A DNA stretch of 64,000 nucleotides from Proteles cristata cristata (Eukaryota; Chordata; Mammalia; Carnivora; Hyaenidae). The translations under genes were made by a program, and so were the position numbers. The notes beneath the pieces were generated by a model. The model was not told the DNA's origin and did not search any database. It saw only the letters and a list, made by a program, of their open reading frames with translations. Shown one piece after another: positions 1 to 12,365 of this stretch. Where the stretch lies: assembly GCA_017311185.1 (NCBI GenBank), contig JAESUZ010001059.1, positions 310,001 through 374,000 on the forward strand, read 5' to 3'. How positions within the stretch are numbered: the first letter of the stretch is position 1; each line of letters begins with the position of its first letter.

Positions 1-345
1 GTTTTTAGCGATACTGGCTCAAGCCATCCTTTTGTGTATGTCTTTTGGTGGTTAGAGCTGTTCATCTCTCTTGGCTAGATGCAAGAAGTGGACTTGCTGG
101 GCCACAGGGCAGGTGTATGCTAAACTTCATCAAAAACTCCCCAACTCTTTTACAAAACAGTTGAGCAAGTTTACACTGCCACCAGCACCGAATTAAGTTC
201 TGGTAACTTCCAGTCCTTACCGGCGTTTGGTAATTTGGTATCACCCTTTACATAGTAATCATCCCGGTGATATGGGTATCTCGTGGTTGCTTTAATTTGT
301 AGATTTCTGATGAGTGATGACGTTGAACATCTTTTCAGACGCTGA
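1..345 (-). mobile_element. Old L1 LINE 3' fragment, antisense
   Basis: The plus strand reads as the reverse complement of the 3' part of an old mammalian L1. It carries the familiar antisense phrases about the '...gttgagcaagtttaca...' region and '...gacgttgaacatcttttca'. It is diverged and codes for nothing. The left end may continue outside the window. Subfamily not assigned. Confidence 0.6.
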
Positions 346-908
346 GGCCATGGGGCTGCACTAATTAAAATCTCACCTCAAGGGAATCTTCTGCAGGGAA
401 CATAGCTGACTGACAGCTTGCAGTGGCTACATATCATGTCTGCCACGATGCTCATGCCTAGGCCACCTTTTCCCCAGAAAATGTGCTGCTTCCAGTCAAA
501 GACAAAGCAGGGCAGAGATACTAGAGTTAAGCCATATCTGCCCAGAGGAGCGCTTCTCAGATAGCCAACCTTTGTTTAAGAGGCTCTGATCAGCTTGGTA
601 CTGCATCTGAAGTTCTTCCTACATCATTCTTCTTCCTTCCCTGTTTCCTTTTATAGATGTCGAACCTGCACCGCAGTCCAGGGCTCTCCCCACCTTCTGC
701 CCCACCCCCTTATTCACCCCATAGGCATTTCCCTCAGTAGACCCCTCACATGTCTAATCCCACCTTGGCATCGGCTTCATGAAGCCCAAAATGACCTATA
801 TGATTATTGACTGTTCTGATAATTCTCTTTTGTAAAACCCCTGTACAAGTCTTTTGCCTATTTTTAAATTGAGTTTCATGCTCCTCCTTTTCTAAAAATG
901 TATTTATA

Positions 909-1125
909 GGGGCACCTCGGTGGCTCAGTTGGTTAAGCGTCCGACTTTGGCTCAGGTCATGATCTTGTGGCTTGTGGGTTGGAGGCTTGCGTCGGGGTCT
1001 GTGCTGACAGCTCAGAGCCTGGAGCCTGCTTCGGATTCTGTATCTCCCACCTCTCTCTGTCCCTCCCCCACGTGTGCTCTCTCTCCAAAATAAATCAACA
1101 ATAATAAATAAAATATTTAAAAACA
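909..1125 (+). mobile_element. Carnivore tRNA-derived SINE (SINEC, felid type)
   Basis: Full-length copy. The tRNA-like head starts GGGGCACCTCGGTGGCTCAG, followed by the 'gctctgtgctgacagctcagagcctgg' type body (read with small changes), a CT-rich stretch and an A-rich tail with AATAAA-like units. It is somewhat diverged. Confidence 0.9.
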
Positions 1126-3639
1126 AAAAAGATAAGGTAAATGGGAAGCCAGTTAAGTGAAAAGATACTAGTCTCTCATCTCTACATTTATCAATAGAAA
1201 GTTAATATTTATTAACCAGAAGAATCTCATGTGATTATATTTAACAAATATAAATACCTCTTTGAGCTTGCTGTCATAATTAAAACTTTCTGATAGTTTG
1301 GTCCAGCCCACAAGCCTCATAAAGTTGTTTTTATCCCTGTTATACAAATTAGGAAAGTGGAGGTGGTTCCCTGATGCTGGGGGTCCTACTTTGTCCTGGT
1401 ACTGCCCCAGCCCTCAGCCAACCCCTCCCCATCATCTATGATGCTGCTTTTTCAATCCTCCTGAAGGAGAGCTGCTCCTTCCCTGCTAAATAACATTCCA
1501 TGGCTCACCCGTGTCCACCAAATAAAGGCCAAGTTCTTGTGCATGTTCAAGATCTTGTTTCCTGCACATCTCAATGGACTATAAAGAACAAAAACAGCCT
1601 ATTCATGTCTTCTTCGCCTCCATGTCATCTCCTCCTACACAGAGTCGGAATACCTCTGGAGTGATGCATTTTCCATCTCTGGCACGAGTATGGCAGAGGA
1701 TTCAAACTTCACAACTGCTTGGACTAGACATGGATCTAGAGAGCTTAAGATTATTCTTCAATTAACCAGGTACAAGACAGATACAGATAGAATAGGTCAA
1801 GTAAAACCTCCCAGGAGCACAGGGCATGGCTGAGAGGGATAGAACACCATCCACGAAAAGAGAGCAGGGTTGGAAAACTTTTTCCCTAAAGCGCCAGATA
1901 GTAAACATTCTAGGTATTGCGAGTCATAGAGTCGCCCTGGCAGCCACTCCCTGCTGCCATTTTATTATGACAGCAGCCAGAGGTGATATGTAGACAAACG
2001 GGGGTGGCTGTATTCCCACAAAATAGTATTTTAAAAAACAGGTGGTGGGCAGCATTTGGCCGGTGGGCCGCAGGTAGCCAACTCCCAAGACAGAGGATCA
2101 TTCTGTTGCCAAATAGGGTTTAAAACACAAGACACTGATGGGAAAACCAGGTGCTGACCTAGAATGGAAAAGTTGAAACCAATGAACAAAAGTAAAACTC
2201 TTACTAAGTTTTAGAAAGTAAAATGGATCAAGTATGTAATTGGAAAGAGAAGAGATTTCACGTGAAATGGCTCCTGAGTTAGGTGAAAACTTTTATTCAG
2301 TTAAAAAAAGAGAGAGAGAAAACAAGATGACATTGGGGTTGGGTAGCCTGAAAATTCACCACGGGCCAAAGAGAGCAGCATGGCTTCTCTGAACAGCTAC
2401 TGTGCTTGCTGTACAAACGCAGAGCATCCAGAAGAAACAAGGCGCCGACCCCGGAGGATGGGGAGCCATGTTGGTTGAGTCACCACTGGGTCCCTCACAT
2501 CCATCTCTGCCAGACACCAGGGGGCGTTCACTGGGAAACAATCATTCCCACACTTTGGGCTCAGTGATGCGGTTCGGCATTTGAGTGTCTGTGCAACATC
2601 TGAGCCGGATTCGAACGTGAAAAAGTGCCATTTGAGCCGTAAGCTTCTGAAAGGCAGGACCCAGCAGAGGACAGAGGAAACGGGGTAAAGGGAAAGAGCA
2701 CCCGAGGCAGGGGACAGTACCAGAGTCTGCTCTGATTCTCCGATGGGGCTCAATTCTGTTCTCTTTCTTTTCAAAGTCCCAACTAAAATTCAAGTTTCTG
2801 TGAGGGAAAAAGGCAGGGGCCATCATACTTTCTAGAAGTCTTAACTTTAGCTTTGTTACCTGAAAAATATGCCACCCTACCTGAGAGAGAAGAGATAAAT
2901 GCGTTGACACATTGAAGGAAACATTTGGAGTATTTCAAACGAGCCAAAAAGGGGGGATAACCGTAAGGACCCCAGAGGATACGGTGGGAGTTCTCAGAGC
3001 CCCGTAATCCCCTGGCAAAGGAACTAATTACGTTTGGAGAAGACGTGTGTGCTTGATAAAATAATTAAAAATAAATTGCTCTCCTTGGACATGCAAATCG
3101 CCAAGTGTTCAAGCAACCCCATTGGTCACTTAGATAATAGATGCGTTTTCTCAAGTGTGTGCGGAGGCACGGATTGGTTTCCAATTCTGGCTACCAAAGG
3201 GCCTGAGCAGCGTTTGAGAGAGAGAAGAGGAGTCCTTGGGTCCAGTGGGAACACTTGTCATATCCTGGGGGACAGCTGTTAAAAGCCATAAGCCATGACA
3301 CTCCCCAACCCCAGCCCTCCTGACCCTTCCTGGCTGAGAACTGGGGACTCTGAGGAACTAGACTTGACCCAGTGATCCCCCTGGGCTCCTAGCTCATGCT
3401 GGAGGAGGAGGGGACGGGGCTCTGTTACTCTCCTCCAGCCCCCACCCCACCAAAGAACTACCACAACACTCTGTGCTATTACCCAGTGCTCTCAGGCCAA
3501 AGAAAATAAGGCACTGGCTAAGAGCCAGGACCCAGATGGGTCTTTTGGTGTGGGGAGGAAGGGGAGACATGAGGCCTTGCGGGGGTTGACTGTTGTGAAG
3601 AAAAAAGTTTTCCCTAATGACCTAATACTTCTTATAGAG

Positions 3640-3745
3640 AAAAGAAGAAAAGGAGAGGAGAGGTGAGAAGAGATGAGGTGAAGTAGGGAGGGAAGAGGAG
3701 GAGAGGGGAGGTAGAAAGAAATGGGAGGAAGGGAGGAAGAAAGAC
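3640..3745 (+). repeat. Polypurine (GGA/GAA) low-complexity tract
   Basis: About 100 bases are almost only A and G on the plus strand, as irregular GGAGA, GAAGA and GGGA units. Such homopurine tracts can adopt triplex (H-DNA) form. It sits about 0.7 kb past the CD101 stop codon and may therefore lie in the gene's 3' UTR or just beyond. Confidence 0.85.
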
Positions 3746-4457
3746 GAAGAGGAAACTCAAGACTACAAAATGCTTTATAATTTCTTCAAAGAACCCATCA
3801 ATACTGATTAGACACCGTCTATGCAGTTGATTAGGCACCGTCCATGCAGAGCATGCTCTTGAGTACCATCTATAGATGGGATGGAGGGAAAGACAGGACT
3901 TCTGCATTGAGGGAAGTCACATCCACGTTGGGGAGTAGACCTGATGTGAATGAAGGGCATATTCCCAATTCCTTTTTGCCTTGGTGACATCAGGCCCCTT
4001 CCCACACCTCTTATTTGGGGGCAAAAGATTACCTAGAGCCGGTGTGACTGGACCACTCGGAATGCTTTCCTGGGAATCAGTGACTTATGGAAGGAGAGAT
4101 GAGGGCAGCCTCGCCTTGGGCTTCACCATAGGATCTCACCTCATACCCAAGACTGTGTGAGGGAGGCTCTCCCCTGACAGAAGGGGACCCTGCACCTCAG
4201 TGAGGTGTGGCAAATGACAAACAGGGTAAATCACTTATCCCCTGGGAGGAGGCAAGGAGTAGATGAGGTAACACACAAAGAAACACTTAGCGGTGAGGGG
4301 CAGCACACACGTGCTCAATAAACGTTCCCTCTGATTCCTAGGTAACTTGCTCAAGGCCACACATGCCAAGAAGGACACGATCAGGATTCAGTCACACGAT
4401 GCTCAGTCCAATTCCAAAGCCCACACTTTCCACAGGGCTGCAGGTGGTTCTCAGCGT

Positions 4458-4690
4458 TCAGTTGTCTTCCTCCTCTTCCCTCCGCATGGCCATCCAGTCT
4501 CCAGCCCCTTTCATATCTATCCAGAGAGGCCTTTCTTTCTGTGCTTTTAGCCTCAGTGCCGACAACTCCCTGGCTTTGTGGTACAAGCAGAAGAGGGAAA
4601 TGAGCAGAAGGAGAAACAGAATGCAGGGGCAGATGAAGAGGAAATAGAGTAAAGGTGTTGATGAGCAGATCCTGGAGAGAAATGTGAGTT
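4458..4690 (-). CDS. CD101: CD101 coding exon 9: transmembrane helix and cytoplasmic tail
   Basis: This last coding exon covers residues 942-1018 and the TGA stop (4458-4460). The acceptor is ttcattgcag before AACTCACA, which completes a split Glu codon (phase 1) with exon 8. A second AG ('ctctccag') 19 bases further in would break the frame, so the first is chosen. The exon encodes a short stalk with ICSST, a leucine- and phenylalanine-rich membrane helix at about 955-977 (LLYFLFICPCILFLLLLISL), a CLYHKAR stop-transfer segment and a roughly 40-residue tail ending in RREEEEDN. The tail lacks an obvious ITIM (no I/V-x-Y-x-x-L). Human CD101 has the same layout and an acidic end. The 7.7-kb intron before it is the second longest in the gene. 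Confidence 0.93.
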
Positions 4691-6649
4691 CTGCAATGAA
4701 AAGAACAATAAAGAAGATAATTAGTCTCCAGCTTACCTGCACGAATCCATGCTAGACACTTGGGGGATTTATTGTTACAGCGAAAGGTATGTAAACATAG
4801 TGGGGCCAAGTAGGGGTGGGCCCTTTAAATCATACGTGCACAGAGAGGAGGAGTGGCGGGGAGAAGGGAAGTCCAGAAGAGGGCTCCTCCAGCCCACTGC
4901 CTCCACCCAGCAAGTTCCAACCACTGGGGGTTCCAATGACCTACTTAAAACCAATAGCCTCGAAGAAAAACAAAACCGAAAAAGCAAACCTCTCCTTTAA
5001 TCTTCTGTCCTCAGAAAAGAGATCTAGAATTCAGCCCTCATTCTCAGCTCTGCTGCCGGTCCTGAATTTTTAACTGAGTTATTCCCACTGCTGCTGCTTG
5101 AGTGTGCGCACTCACGTGCACAGGCGTGGGTGCACACACACGTGCACAAGCACACACTCACACACTGCGCCGTCATTGCACAACAGCACCTACAGTGAGA
5201 AGCTCGGTCCGGTCTACCCCTGCCCCCCGGGGCACCCTCCGTTCGGCTGTGCTGCCCTTCCTGTTGCCTCCATCGGGCACACTCTCTATATCTCAATCCT
5301 CTGGGTCCTCCTGGGCCAGCGCCGACAACACTTCCTCTCCCGGGTCCCCCCAACTGCCTCGGCACAGCCTTCTCCGACACTCCTCTCACACGCCCCTTGG
5401 TGCAGACCTCTTTTGTTCCTCCTTATCCATCTCCTTACCTCAGTTGAGGTGCGACTCCGTACGACTGATCGAGTCATCTGTTTCCATGTCCCCTGCTGTG
5501 CCCAGCACTTGCATGACTACATAAGTTGATCTGAATTGAATTGGGCTGACTGCAACCACACGGGCAAAGGATACTAAACAAAGGCCAGCTGAAGCACATG
5601 ACCTTCGGGGGACTGCAGTCCGCGGGGAGCACTATGAGTGCCCAGATGCGCCAAGCACACACAAGCAGTCCCAAAGTGGCTCCGGGCCACACGGCCAGAG
5701 GAGCAAAGGGACAGGGCTGCAAACACCACAGGTTCAAGGAAGCAGTGCCTAACACGGCCTCCACGCAGAAAGGCACATGTTTAGAGAGACACCAACTACT
5801 ATGACACATTTACTTATGACAGGATACTTGAAATCGGGGCTTTTTGGAAAACTCTGATGCTAATAGTCGCTGCGCTTTTACTGGTGAATTGTAATGACAT
5901 AAGCAATTTCTTCAAATGTTAACCTATAGGATTCATGGATTATACACTCTTAGAGATGTAAACGGCTTTAGAGGTCATTCCCACCAACCTCTACCGCAAG
6001 AATTCCATTTTCAGCATTGTTGACGCCATTTTGCACCTTGAAGAATGTCTCTTTGTTGGAAGTCAAGAAAGAGCCTCAACATTTGCCCAGCTCCTGCCTT
6101 GTGAACTCCTGAAGGGACGGCCCATGTCATATGCATCTTTGTCTCTCGTACAGCACTTTATTCAGAGGTCATCAAAGGAAACTGATGAATGAATCAATTG
6201 CGTGAGTGCACCATACACAGGAACCCAGGGGTGGCTGCCATCTTGCTGTACAGAGTAAAGATCATCACTGAACATTAGGCTGGTGGCTCTGAACAGGACT
6301 TGACGAGCTGTAGGGGTTTGCAGTCAGATGTTCTCTGGCTCGTTTACATTCTTCATCCTAAATTTGTTTTTGGTTTTTGAAAGGGTGAGCGATGATAAAG
6401 CTAGACTTTTCGTTCTTTATCACCCTCCATCTTTATGTCCTACCTGAGCCCTCTCTCCAAGGCCCTGCTTGACTACAATCATTCTCCCAGGTCTTAACAT
6501 GTCTGAAGGTGTGTGGCTAGGAAGTAGGTAGAGATGGTAATACTGAAAGAGACCAGAACTGTAGGGAACAGCGGGTGAGAACACTGGCTTCAACACTTCA
6601 CACTACTCATGCACACAGTAGTGACTGAGTACCTCTTCCATCTCGAAGA

Positions 6650-6835
6650 GAGTCAGGTTCACGTTCTGGCTCTTCCACGTACTGTTATTGACACTGGACC
6701 AGTTACTTATTCTCAGTAACGATTAGTTTCCTCAACGATCAAATGGGGATAATAATTTCTAGAGTTGTGATAGGATAATAAAGTATTTGAGAGTTCAGCA
6801 CATGTGAGTCAGCAAGGAATAAATATTAGTACACG
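6650..6835 (+). mobile_element. MIR-type ancient SINE
   Basis: The order of phrases matches MIR: '...ttctggctcttccacgtact...', '...gaccagttactt...', 'agtttcctcaacgatcaaatgggg' and 'ataataatttctag...gtgataggat'. It is degraded, as expected for this age. Confidence 0.65.
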
Positions 6836-8769
6836 AGTGAGAGAGTTAGGAATATCACAGGCAACTCTCTCCCAAGAGACTGGATAGAAATCAGGGCTTG
6901 ACCAGCTGACTCTCCATGCTTGGCCACACACTTGGCCACGTTCTTCCACAGGCCAAGTCTCTCCCTCAAATCTCTGGTCCCTCTATCTCCGCGGCTGGGT
7001 GACATTCCACTGAGAGTCAAATGATTACATAGGAGACTCTGACTTCCCTTCCCCATCTTGGGAGTCAGAGAATTGGGAAGTGAGAGTCCACCTCTGTGTC
7101 ACCGTTGCTAGGACGGTCATACAATACTGAAGAGATAGCGCCAGCACACAGAAGGTGAAAAGAAATCTGGTACTTGGCTTTTTTTTTTTCCCTACTGAGA
7201 CTCTAACCTTCAGCGCGAAGGGACTGCCAGAGGGCTTGAGTATCTTAATGGGGAGGAGACTGCTCTGTTTAGAGCAATCTGCCATCAAAGGATGGCCAAG
7301 CGCGCTCTTCACAGCTCTGAATTGGCCAAGAGCTAGCAACTGTCAGCTCCAGTGCTTCTAAATTACCTCTCCCGGGAGGGCAGTGTTTGCTCTGGATCCC
7401 CTGGTCACCATTCCCCACCATCTGCCTCCCACCCATATCTGGATTAGAATTAGTGACATCCAAAACCATTAAGGTTTGGCACTTCAAATCAATCCGAGTA
7501 AGTGCCCGATGCTCAAAGTACAAGGTCTGCAAGACAGAGCCAAAAATGTAATGAGAACACTTCATCATGAGGCTCAGTTTATAACGTGCTTCCACCCACA
7601 GCCAAACACACCACGAGGACCATTCCTTTTCAATATTACCTCAGAAATACTGACTTCAGCAGAAGACAGATGCAACTCTGCCCCCACCCCAACCCAAACT
7701 TCAGCAACTGACGATGCCAAGTGTGGCCACGTGAGAGAATCGGCTCCCGCCAGGAAATGAAAGTGGGGTTCAGGAACCCGATTCAAGTGCATCCCAGAAT
7801 GAGTGATGTCTGACAGTATCCTGTTTCATCCGAACTGAAGACTCACTTGCTCAGTCTTTTGTGAAGCATTTCATGATTACTTCGTGCCAGACTTTGTTGG
7901 AGGCATCAGGGTGCATAGAAAAATGCTATAGTCTCTCCAGAAACTTCATTCTGGTAGGGGCACATATCTCCTTTGAATCTTTACTTTCTAAGTATATCCT
8001 TACCCAACTAGAAGCCGAGGAATACTAACCAATACATAGGATTACAAGTAATCCAGTCCCCAGGAAGCCTTTGCGTCTTGTCTATTAATTAATCACAGAG
8101 AATTCTCTAGAATAAGACATTTCTGTCTGGGGTCTGAGGATGAAGTAGAAAGACTAAGGTATCTCTAGCCCCTGCCTTGGCTTTGTCATAGGTAAGGAAG
8201 TCAGATGGAGAAGACAGTGTGAGGTCCATTCCATTCCCCCAGGGAGGTGCCTCTTAGCTTTTCTGTCTACATTTGAGCCACATACGCCACAGATTTGTTA
8301 AGTAGTCCTAAACTAACCCACCCTGAATCTGCCACAGGGAGGTGGCGGAAAGCATCTGAGAAGCAAGAGTTGCCAGCATGTTGTATTTGACCTGGGCTTC
8401 GTTAATACACAGAGCGGGTCCTTACCGGGAGTGCGATTACACTATGCTTCACTAAGTCTTTGAGCATCTTCTATGTGCCAGGCACTGTGCTGTGGTGGGA
8501 ACAAGACACTCGGTGTTTGCCTTCTCAGAATGCACAGTCCGGCAGTGCTGCTGGATGTTAGACAGGGGTGATGGCTAAGAGACTAAGGGAAGTTCCTGAG
8601 AGGGTGGTGGTTAAGTTGGGAGGTGTAGGGTTAGTAGATGTTGACCAGAGAAAGAAGGCATGGAGGAGCACTGCAGTCAGAAGGTGGTATATCTTCACCT
8701 TCTTCCTCTCTGGAATTTTTAAAAGCACTCAAGTCCCCACCAGCTCCAAACCAAAACGGAACAAAGTAA

Positions 8770-9960
8770 AACTTCGCTGACACCTCTTGCCACCTGTTAT
8801 TTTTCTCTCTTGCCTTCACATCAAAGCTCTTGAAAGTGTAATCTGTATTTTATGTGTTCGCTATCTCACTGTGATCTGCCCTTTCTCATTACTTCTCTGC
8901 AACTGCCCTACAGTGTGGAGTCCAATGGATACTTTCCCATTCTTATCTTAATTGACCTCTTGGCGATGGTGGAGACTGTTGGCTTTCCCTTCCCTCTTGC
9001 TACCCTCTCTGCTTTTGGTTTCCATGATACCACCAAACCCTGGTTCCCCTCCAACCTCTTGGCTACTCCTGTCCTTCCCCTTCACAGTGTCCTCTTCAAC
9101 AGTGGCTGTCTTAGGGATGCATCGTTGGGCAACGTTATTGGCTAGAGTTGATGACTATACCTCTAACAAAGAGCTCTCTTGGAAGTCCCTGGGTCTCTTG
9201 GATAGAACTCTGGATAACTCACACATACTCCACTCTCAATTCTAGCCCAAGTTGCTCAAAATTGAACTAACTTTACATTCAGACCTTATATTACCTCATT
9301 TAGTGATTGTCCCCACTAACCAGCCATACTAGATACTTGATATTCATCCTTGATTCTCCCCTTCTGCTCATTCACCCTCCACATGCATCTAATCAGCCTC
9401 TAAATCCTGAAGATGATACCTCCTAATGCTGCCTGCCTGCCCTTTTCTCAGCCCTCATTAAGGCACTGCCTTCATTTGGGTCTTTATCTTGTCTCACCTG
9501 GGTTCCTACTATCAATTTCAAATAGGTCTCTCTGCTCCGTGACTGCCTCTCTTCCAACTCACCTTTCACAGGGTTCCCAGTGGGAGCTTTCTAAAATGCA
9601 AATCTCATGATGTCACTCCCCTGATTGAACTTGCTCGCTGACACTCCATAAGGTTCATGAATAAGTTCACCTTCTTTAGCCATATACGCAGGATGTGTTT
9701 GAGATCCGTACCCTCCCCATCTCACTAGCTTCCTTTCTTGCCCTTGCACCACAGTTTTTATGATTATCTTGCCTAGCCTTTCCTTTTCCTAAACTATGTT
9801 TTCTTCCTTTCATAGGCCCCATACTCTGGAGGATTTCCCAGATCTCCTCCCCACCCAGCCCTTCACCCCAGCCCTGCTTCTGCTCCTTGTGCAGCATCCT
9901 AAGGCTGCTTCTTTGATGACACCTGCCGTTTTGGACTTCACTTCCCCATCAAAATCTAAG
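8770..9960 (+). mobile_element. L2-type LINE, 3' portion
   Basis: A long pyrimidine-rich stretch reads like the L2 coding end and 3' region. Phrases include 'ttgacctcttgg', 'gtttccatgataccacca', 'ctccaacctcttggctactcctgtc', and toward the end 'ctgattgaacttgctcg' and 'tcaaaatctaagctctttggg'. Its reading frames are broken, so the overlapping ORFs are remnants. It is interrupted at its 3' edge by the SINE at 9970. Confidence 0.6.
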
Positions 9961-9969
9961 CTCTTTGGG

Positions 9970-10184
9970 GGATGCCTGGGCGGTTCAGTTGGTTAAGCAT
10001 CTGACTCTTTGTTTCAGCTCAGGTCATGATCTCATGGTTCGTGAGTTCCAGCCCCGCATCAGGGTCTGTGCTGACAGCGTGAAGCCTGCTTGGGATTCTC
10101 TGTCTCTCCTCTCTGCCTTTTCCCCACTCACACACACTCACACACTCTCTCAGAAAATAAACATTTAAAAAAACAAAACAAAAA
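9970..10184 (+). mobile_element. Carnivore SINE with imperfect target-site duplication
   Basis: The SINE head, 'GATGCCTGGGCGGTTCAGTTGG', is diverged. The flanks 'aatctaagctctttggg' and 'aatctgagctccttggg' form an imperfect target-site duplication. It inserted in the end of an L2 copy. Confidence 0.88.
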
Positions 10185-10283
10185 AGAATCTGAGCTCCTT
10201 GGGAACAGACTCTGTAATACATGTTTTTGTGATCTCAGAAGCTCACATAGTTATTTATTGAACAACTTGAAATATTTTGTCAT

Positions 10284-10513
10284 GGGGCACCTGGGTGGCT
10301 CAGCCGGTTAAGAGTCAGACTTTGGCTCCGGTCATGATCTCGCAGTTTGTGGGTTCAAGCCCCGTGTCGGGCTCTGTGCTGACATCCTGGAGCCTGCTTT
10401 GGATTTCTGTGTCTCCTTCGCTCTCTGCCCCTCCCCTACTTACACTCTGACTCTCTTTCTTTCAAATATAAACATTAAAAAAATAATAAAAGGAGTAAGA
10501 GGTATATATTAAA
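10284..10513 (+). mobile_element. Carnivore SINE with clean target-site duplication
   Basis: Full head GGGGCACCTGGGTGGCTCAG, CT-rich region and A-rich tail. The flanking repeat 'aatattttgtcatg' occurs before the head and again just past the tail (about 10515-10528), marking the insertion edges. Confidence 0.92.
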
Positions 10514-11084
10514 AAATATTTTGTCATGTATATAGATATATCCATATGTATATGCATATGTGTGTGTGCATTCTGTGTATGTGTGCATGTGTGTAGCATG
10601 TTTGGAGGCATAAGGGGAAAGAGTCAACATTTCCTGAGCACTTACAACATGCAGGGACTATGCTAGCTACTTTATACACATTTGTATTATGATCCTCATT
10701 TTATGAGTAAGCTGGGGCTCATAGAGGGTAAGTAACCAGGCTACGATTTCACGGCTCGTAGATAGGTGGCAGGGGGCTGTGATCTGAGCCTCGGCATGTC
10801 TGATTCCAAACCCTGGGATTTCTCATCCCCCCACACTGCCTCCCCAAGTACCAGGATGGAGCAGCCAGGTAGGGGAAGCCAGATGCTGTAGGCACGGATT
10901 TACTTGGGAACCCCCTAGCTGTGCCTATAAGGAAAACCCTCAGCTTATCACGGCACGAGTTTTCAAGCTTCTTCAACTGTAAAGAATACAAAGACTTCCC
11001 AATTGTTAATGTTTTCTTTCCAGAGTTCCTCTTTTAAGAACCTTACACCTGGCGTACAAGGATTCTACAAAGATTAACAATATC

Positions 11085-11147
11085 TGTATCTATATGTATA
11101 TGTATGTGAGTGTATATATATACATATATACACAATATATATATATT
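11085..11147 (+). repeat. TA/TG-rich microsatellite
   Basis: Alternating purine-pyrimidine sequence made of TATA, TATG and CACA units. Confidence 0.8.
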
Positions 11148-11384
11148 GCTGCAAAGGATCCCGTGTCTCTCAGAGGAGATGTGCCTTTCTGTCACAGAAT
11201 ATGTATTTTTTACAGTTACTATCTGTTTATTTGGCTCAAAAAGTGCTGATTCTCCAGAACCTAGGGATTTCAGGGAGAAAACATGTATGGAATGTGCTCA
11301 GGTTACGGGGCTTCCTGTAACTGCTAGAATAGAAGAGCAGATAGGAAGAAAAATTCCCTCTGGACACCTGTCTTCTCCCTCTCT

Positions 11385-11445
11385 CGCAGCCTCTCTCTCT
11401 CTCTCTCAAAACTAAATAAACATTTAAAAATTTACATTAAAAAAA
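11385..11445 (+). mobile_element. SINE 3' tail fragment
   Basis: A CT dinucleotide run followed by 'aaactaaataaacatttaaaaa' in shortened form looks like the tail of a carnivore SINE whose head is missing or unrecognisable. Confidence 0.5.
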
Positions 11446-12365
11446 ACTGAAAGAAAGGAGCAGCTCAGAGACGAGCTGGCCAGATCAGCCAGGACACGGG
11501 ATCACCAGGGAAGATTTACTGGTCTGGCTGGAGACATTTTTGCTTTCATTAACAAATGTTTAACGAATGCCTATTACATGCTTGGCATCGTACTGGCTGG
11601 AAGGTTGCCCTCGGCTCCTTCACAGCCTCTTGCTCCACTCCCCTCCTGAAGCTGTGTTCTCCGCTGGGTAGGACGGCTTTCCCACGTGCACAGTGGTCAC
11701 TCTTTGGCCAAGGTCTGCCCTCCTTTGGCCGTAGCTGCCCGCCTTGCTGGACTCCGGACTTGCTGGACTTGTTGAAACAAGTTCAACAACATCTTCCTTT
11801 GATGCCTGCAGTCAGGTGAGGCCCAGCCACCACCTGACTATCAGTATCAAAGCCCTGCAGATGTGCTGACAGAGAGATAAGAAGTGTGGCGCTTAATTCA
11901 TTAAGAAAAATTTTGCTTTGTCTTGGAGGTGGGGAGCATTTAGAGGTGGGTGACTTCAGCTATAGACCAAATGAAACGTAAGGTTGCCATGCCCCTGTCC
12001 CTCGTTCTAACTCCCTCTGCAGATCTGAGCATTCTGAGACTGGAGAACCAGCTAAGGGTAAAGGTGTCTGCTTCGAACACAATTTTGTTATTTAAAAGGA
12101 TACGATGGTGATGGCTTTTCTGTTCGGGAGGGGAAGGGAGGAAGCAGGTCCAAGGCCCCTGACATTCACACATGTGTGCGAAAACCTCACGCAGACCTTG
12201 TCCGTCCAAACGAGAAATGGCGATTACTCTCAAGAGAAATTGCAAAGTCTCTTTCTTTAGGGAATCTGTACGTTGCTTTCAGCAAAACGTAACTGGGAGG
12301 AAACCACAACGGGGGAGACAAAGATTCTCCTGACCAGGAGCCAGGGCAGATTAACCCCTCGTTAC

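Larger units (their letters stand above)
1..4457. other. Region downstream of CD101, including its undefined 3' UTR
   Basis: No coding exon is recognisable here. The CD101 3' UTR must start at 4457 and run leftward, but I see no canonical minus-strand AATAAA or ATTAAA close to the stop, so its end is undefined. The region holds an old L1 piece (1-345), one SINE (909-1125), L2-like sequence around 1370-1800 and a purine-rich tract at 3640-3745. In human the next gene past CD101 is TTF2; no TTF2 exon is seen, so it would lie left of this window. Confidence 0.6.
4691..12365 (-). other. CD101: CD101 intron 8
   Basis: This 7,675-bp intron shows no coding exon. It holds a CA-rich stretch (5098-5170), a MIR-like SINE (6650-6835), a long L2-type LINE (8770-9960), two SINEs in tandem (9970-10184, 10284-10513), a TA/TG microsatellite (11085-11145) and a SINE tail piece (11385-11445). 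The sequence at about 8460-8490 and 10624-10760 looks like an ancient interspersed repeat ('...tatgtgccaggcactgtgct...'). Confidence 0.8.

Noticed and set aside
4671..4671. Alternative acceptor 19 bases into CD101 exon 9 (ctctccag)
   Set aside because: It does not keep frame with the phase-1 donor of exon 8, whereas the acceptor at 4690 does and restores the human-like ELTFLSRICSS stalk.
5098..5170. CA/TG-rich repeats that look like spaced direct repeats
   Set aside because: Simple-sequence DNA without unique spacers. CRISPR arrays are not expected in animal nuclear DNA.
8852..9245. Overlapping 97-codon hydrophobic ORFs on the plus strand
   Set aside because: They lie inside an L2-type LINE remnant and have no intact domain.
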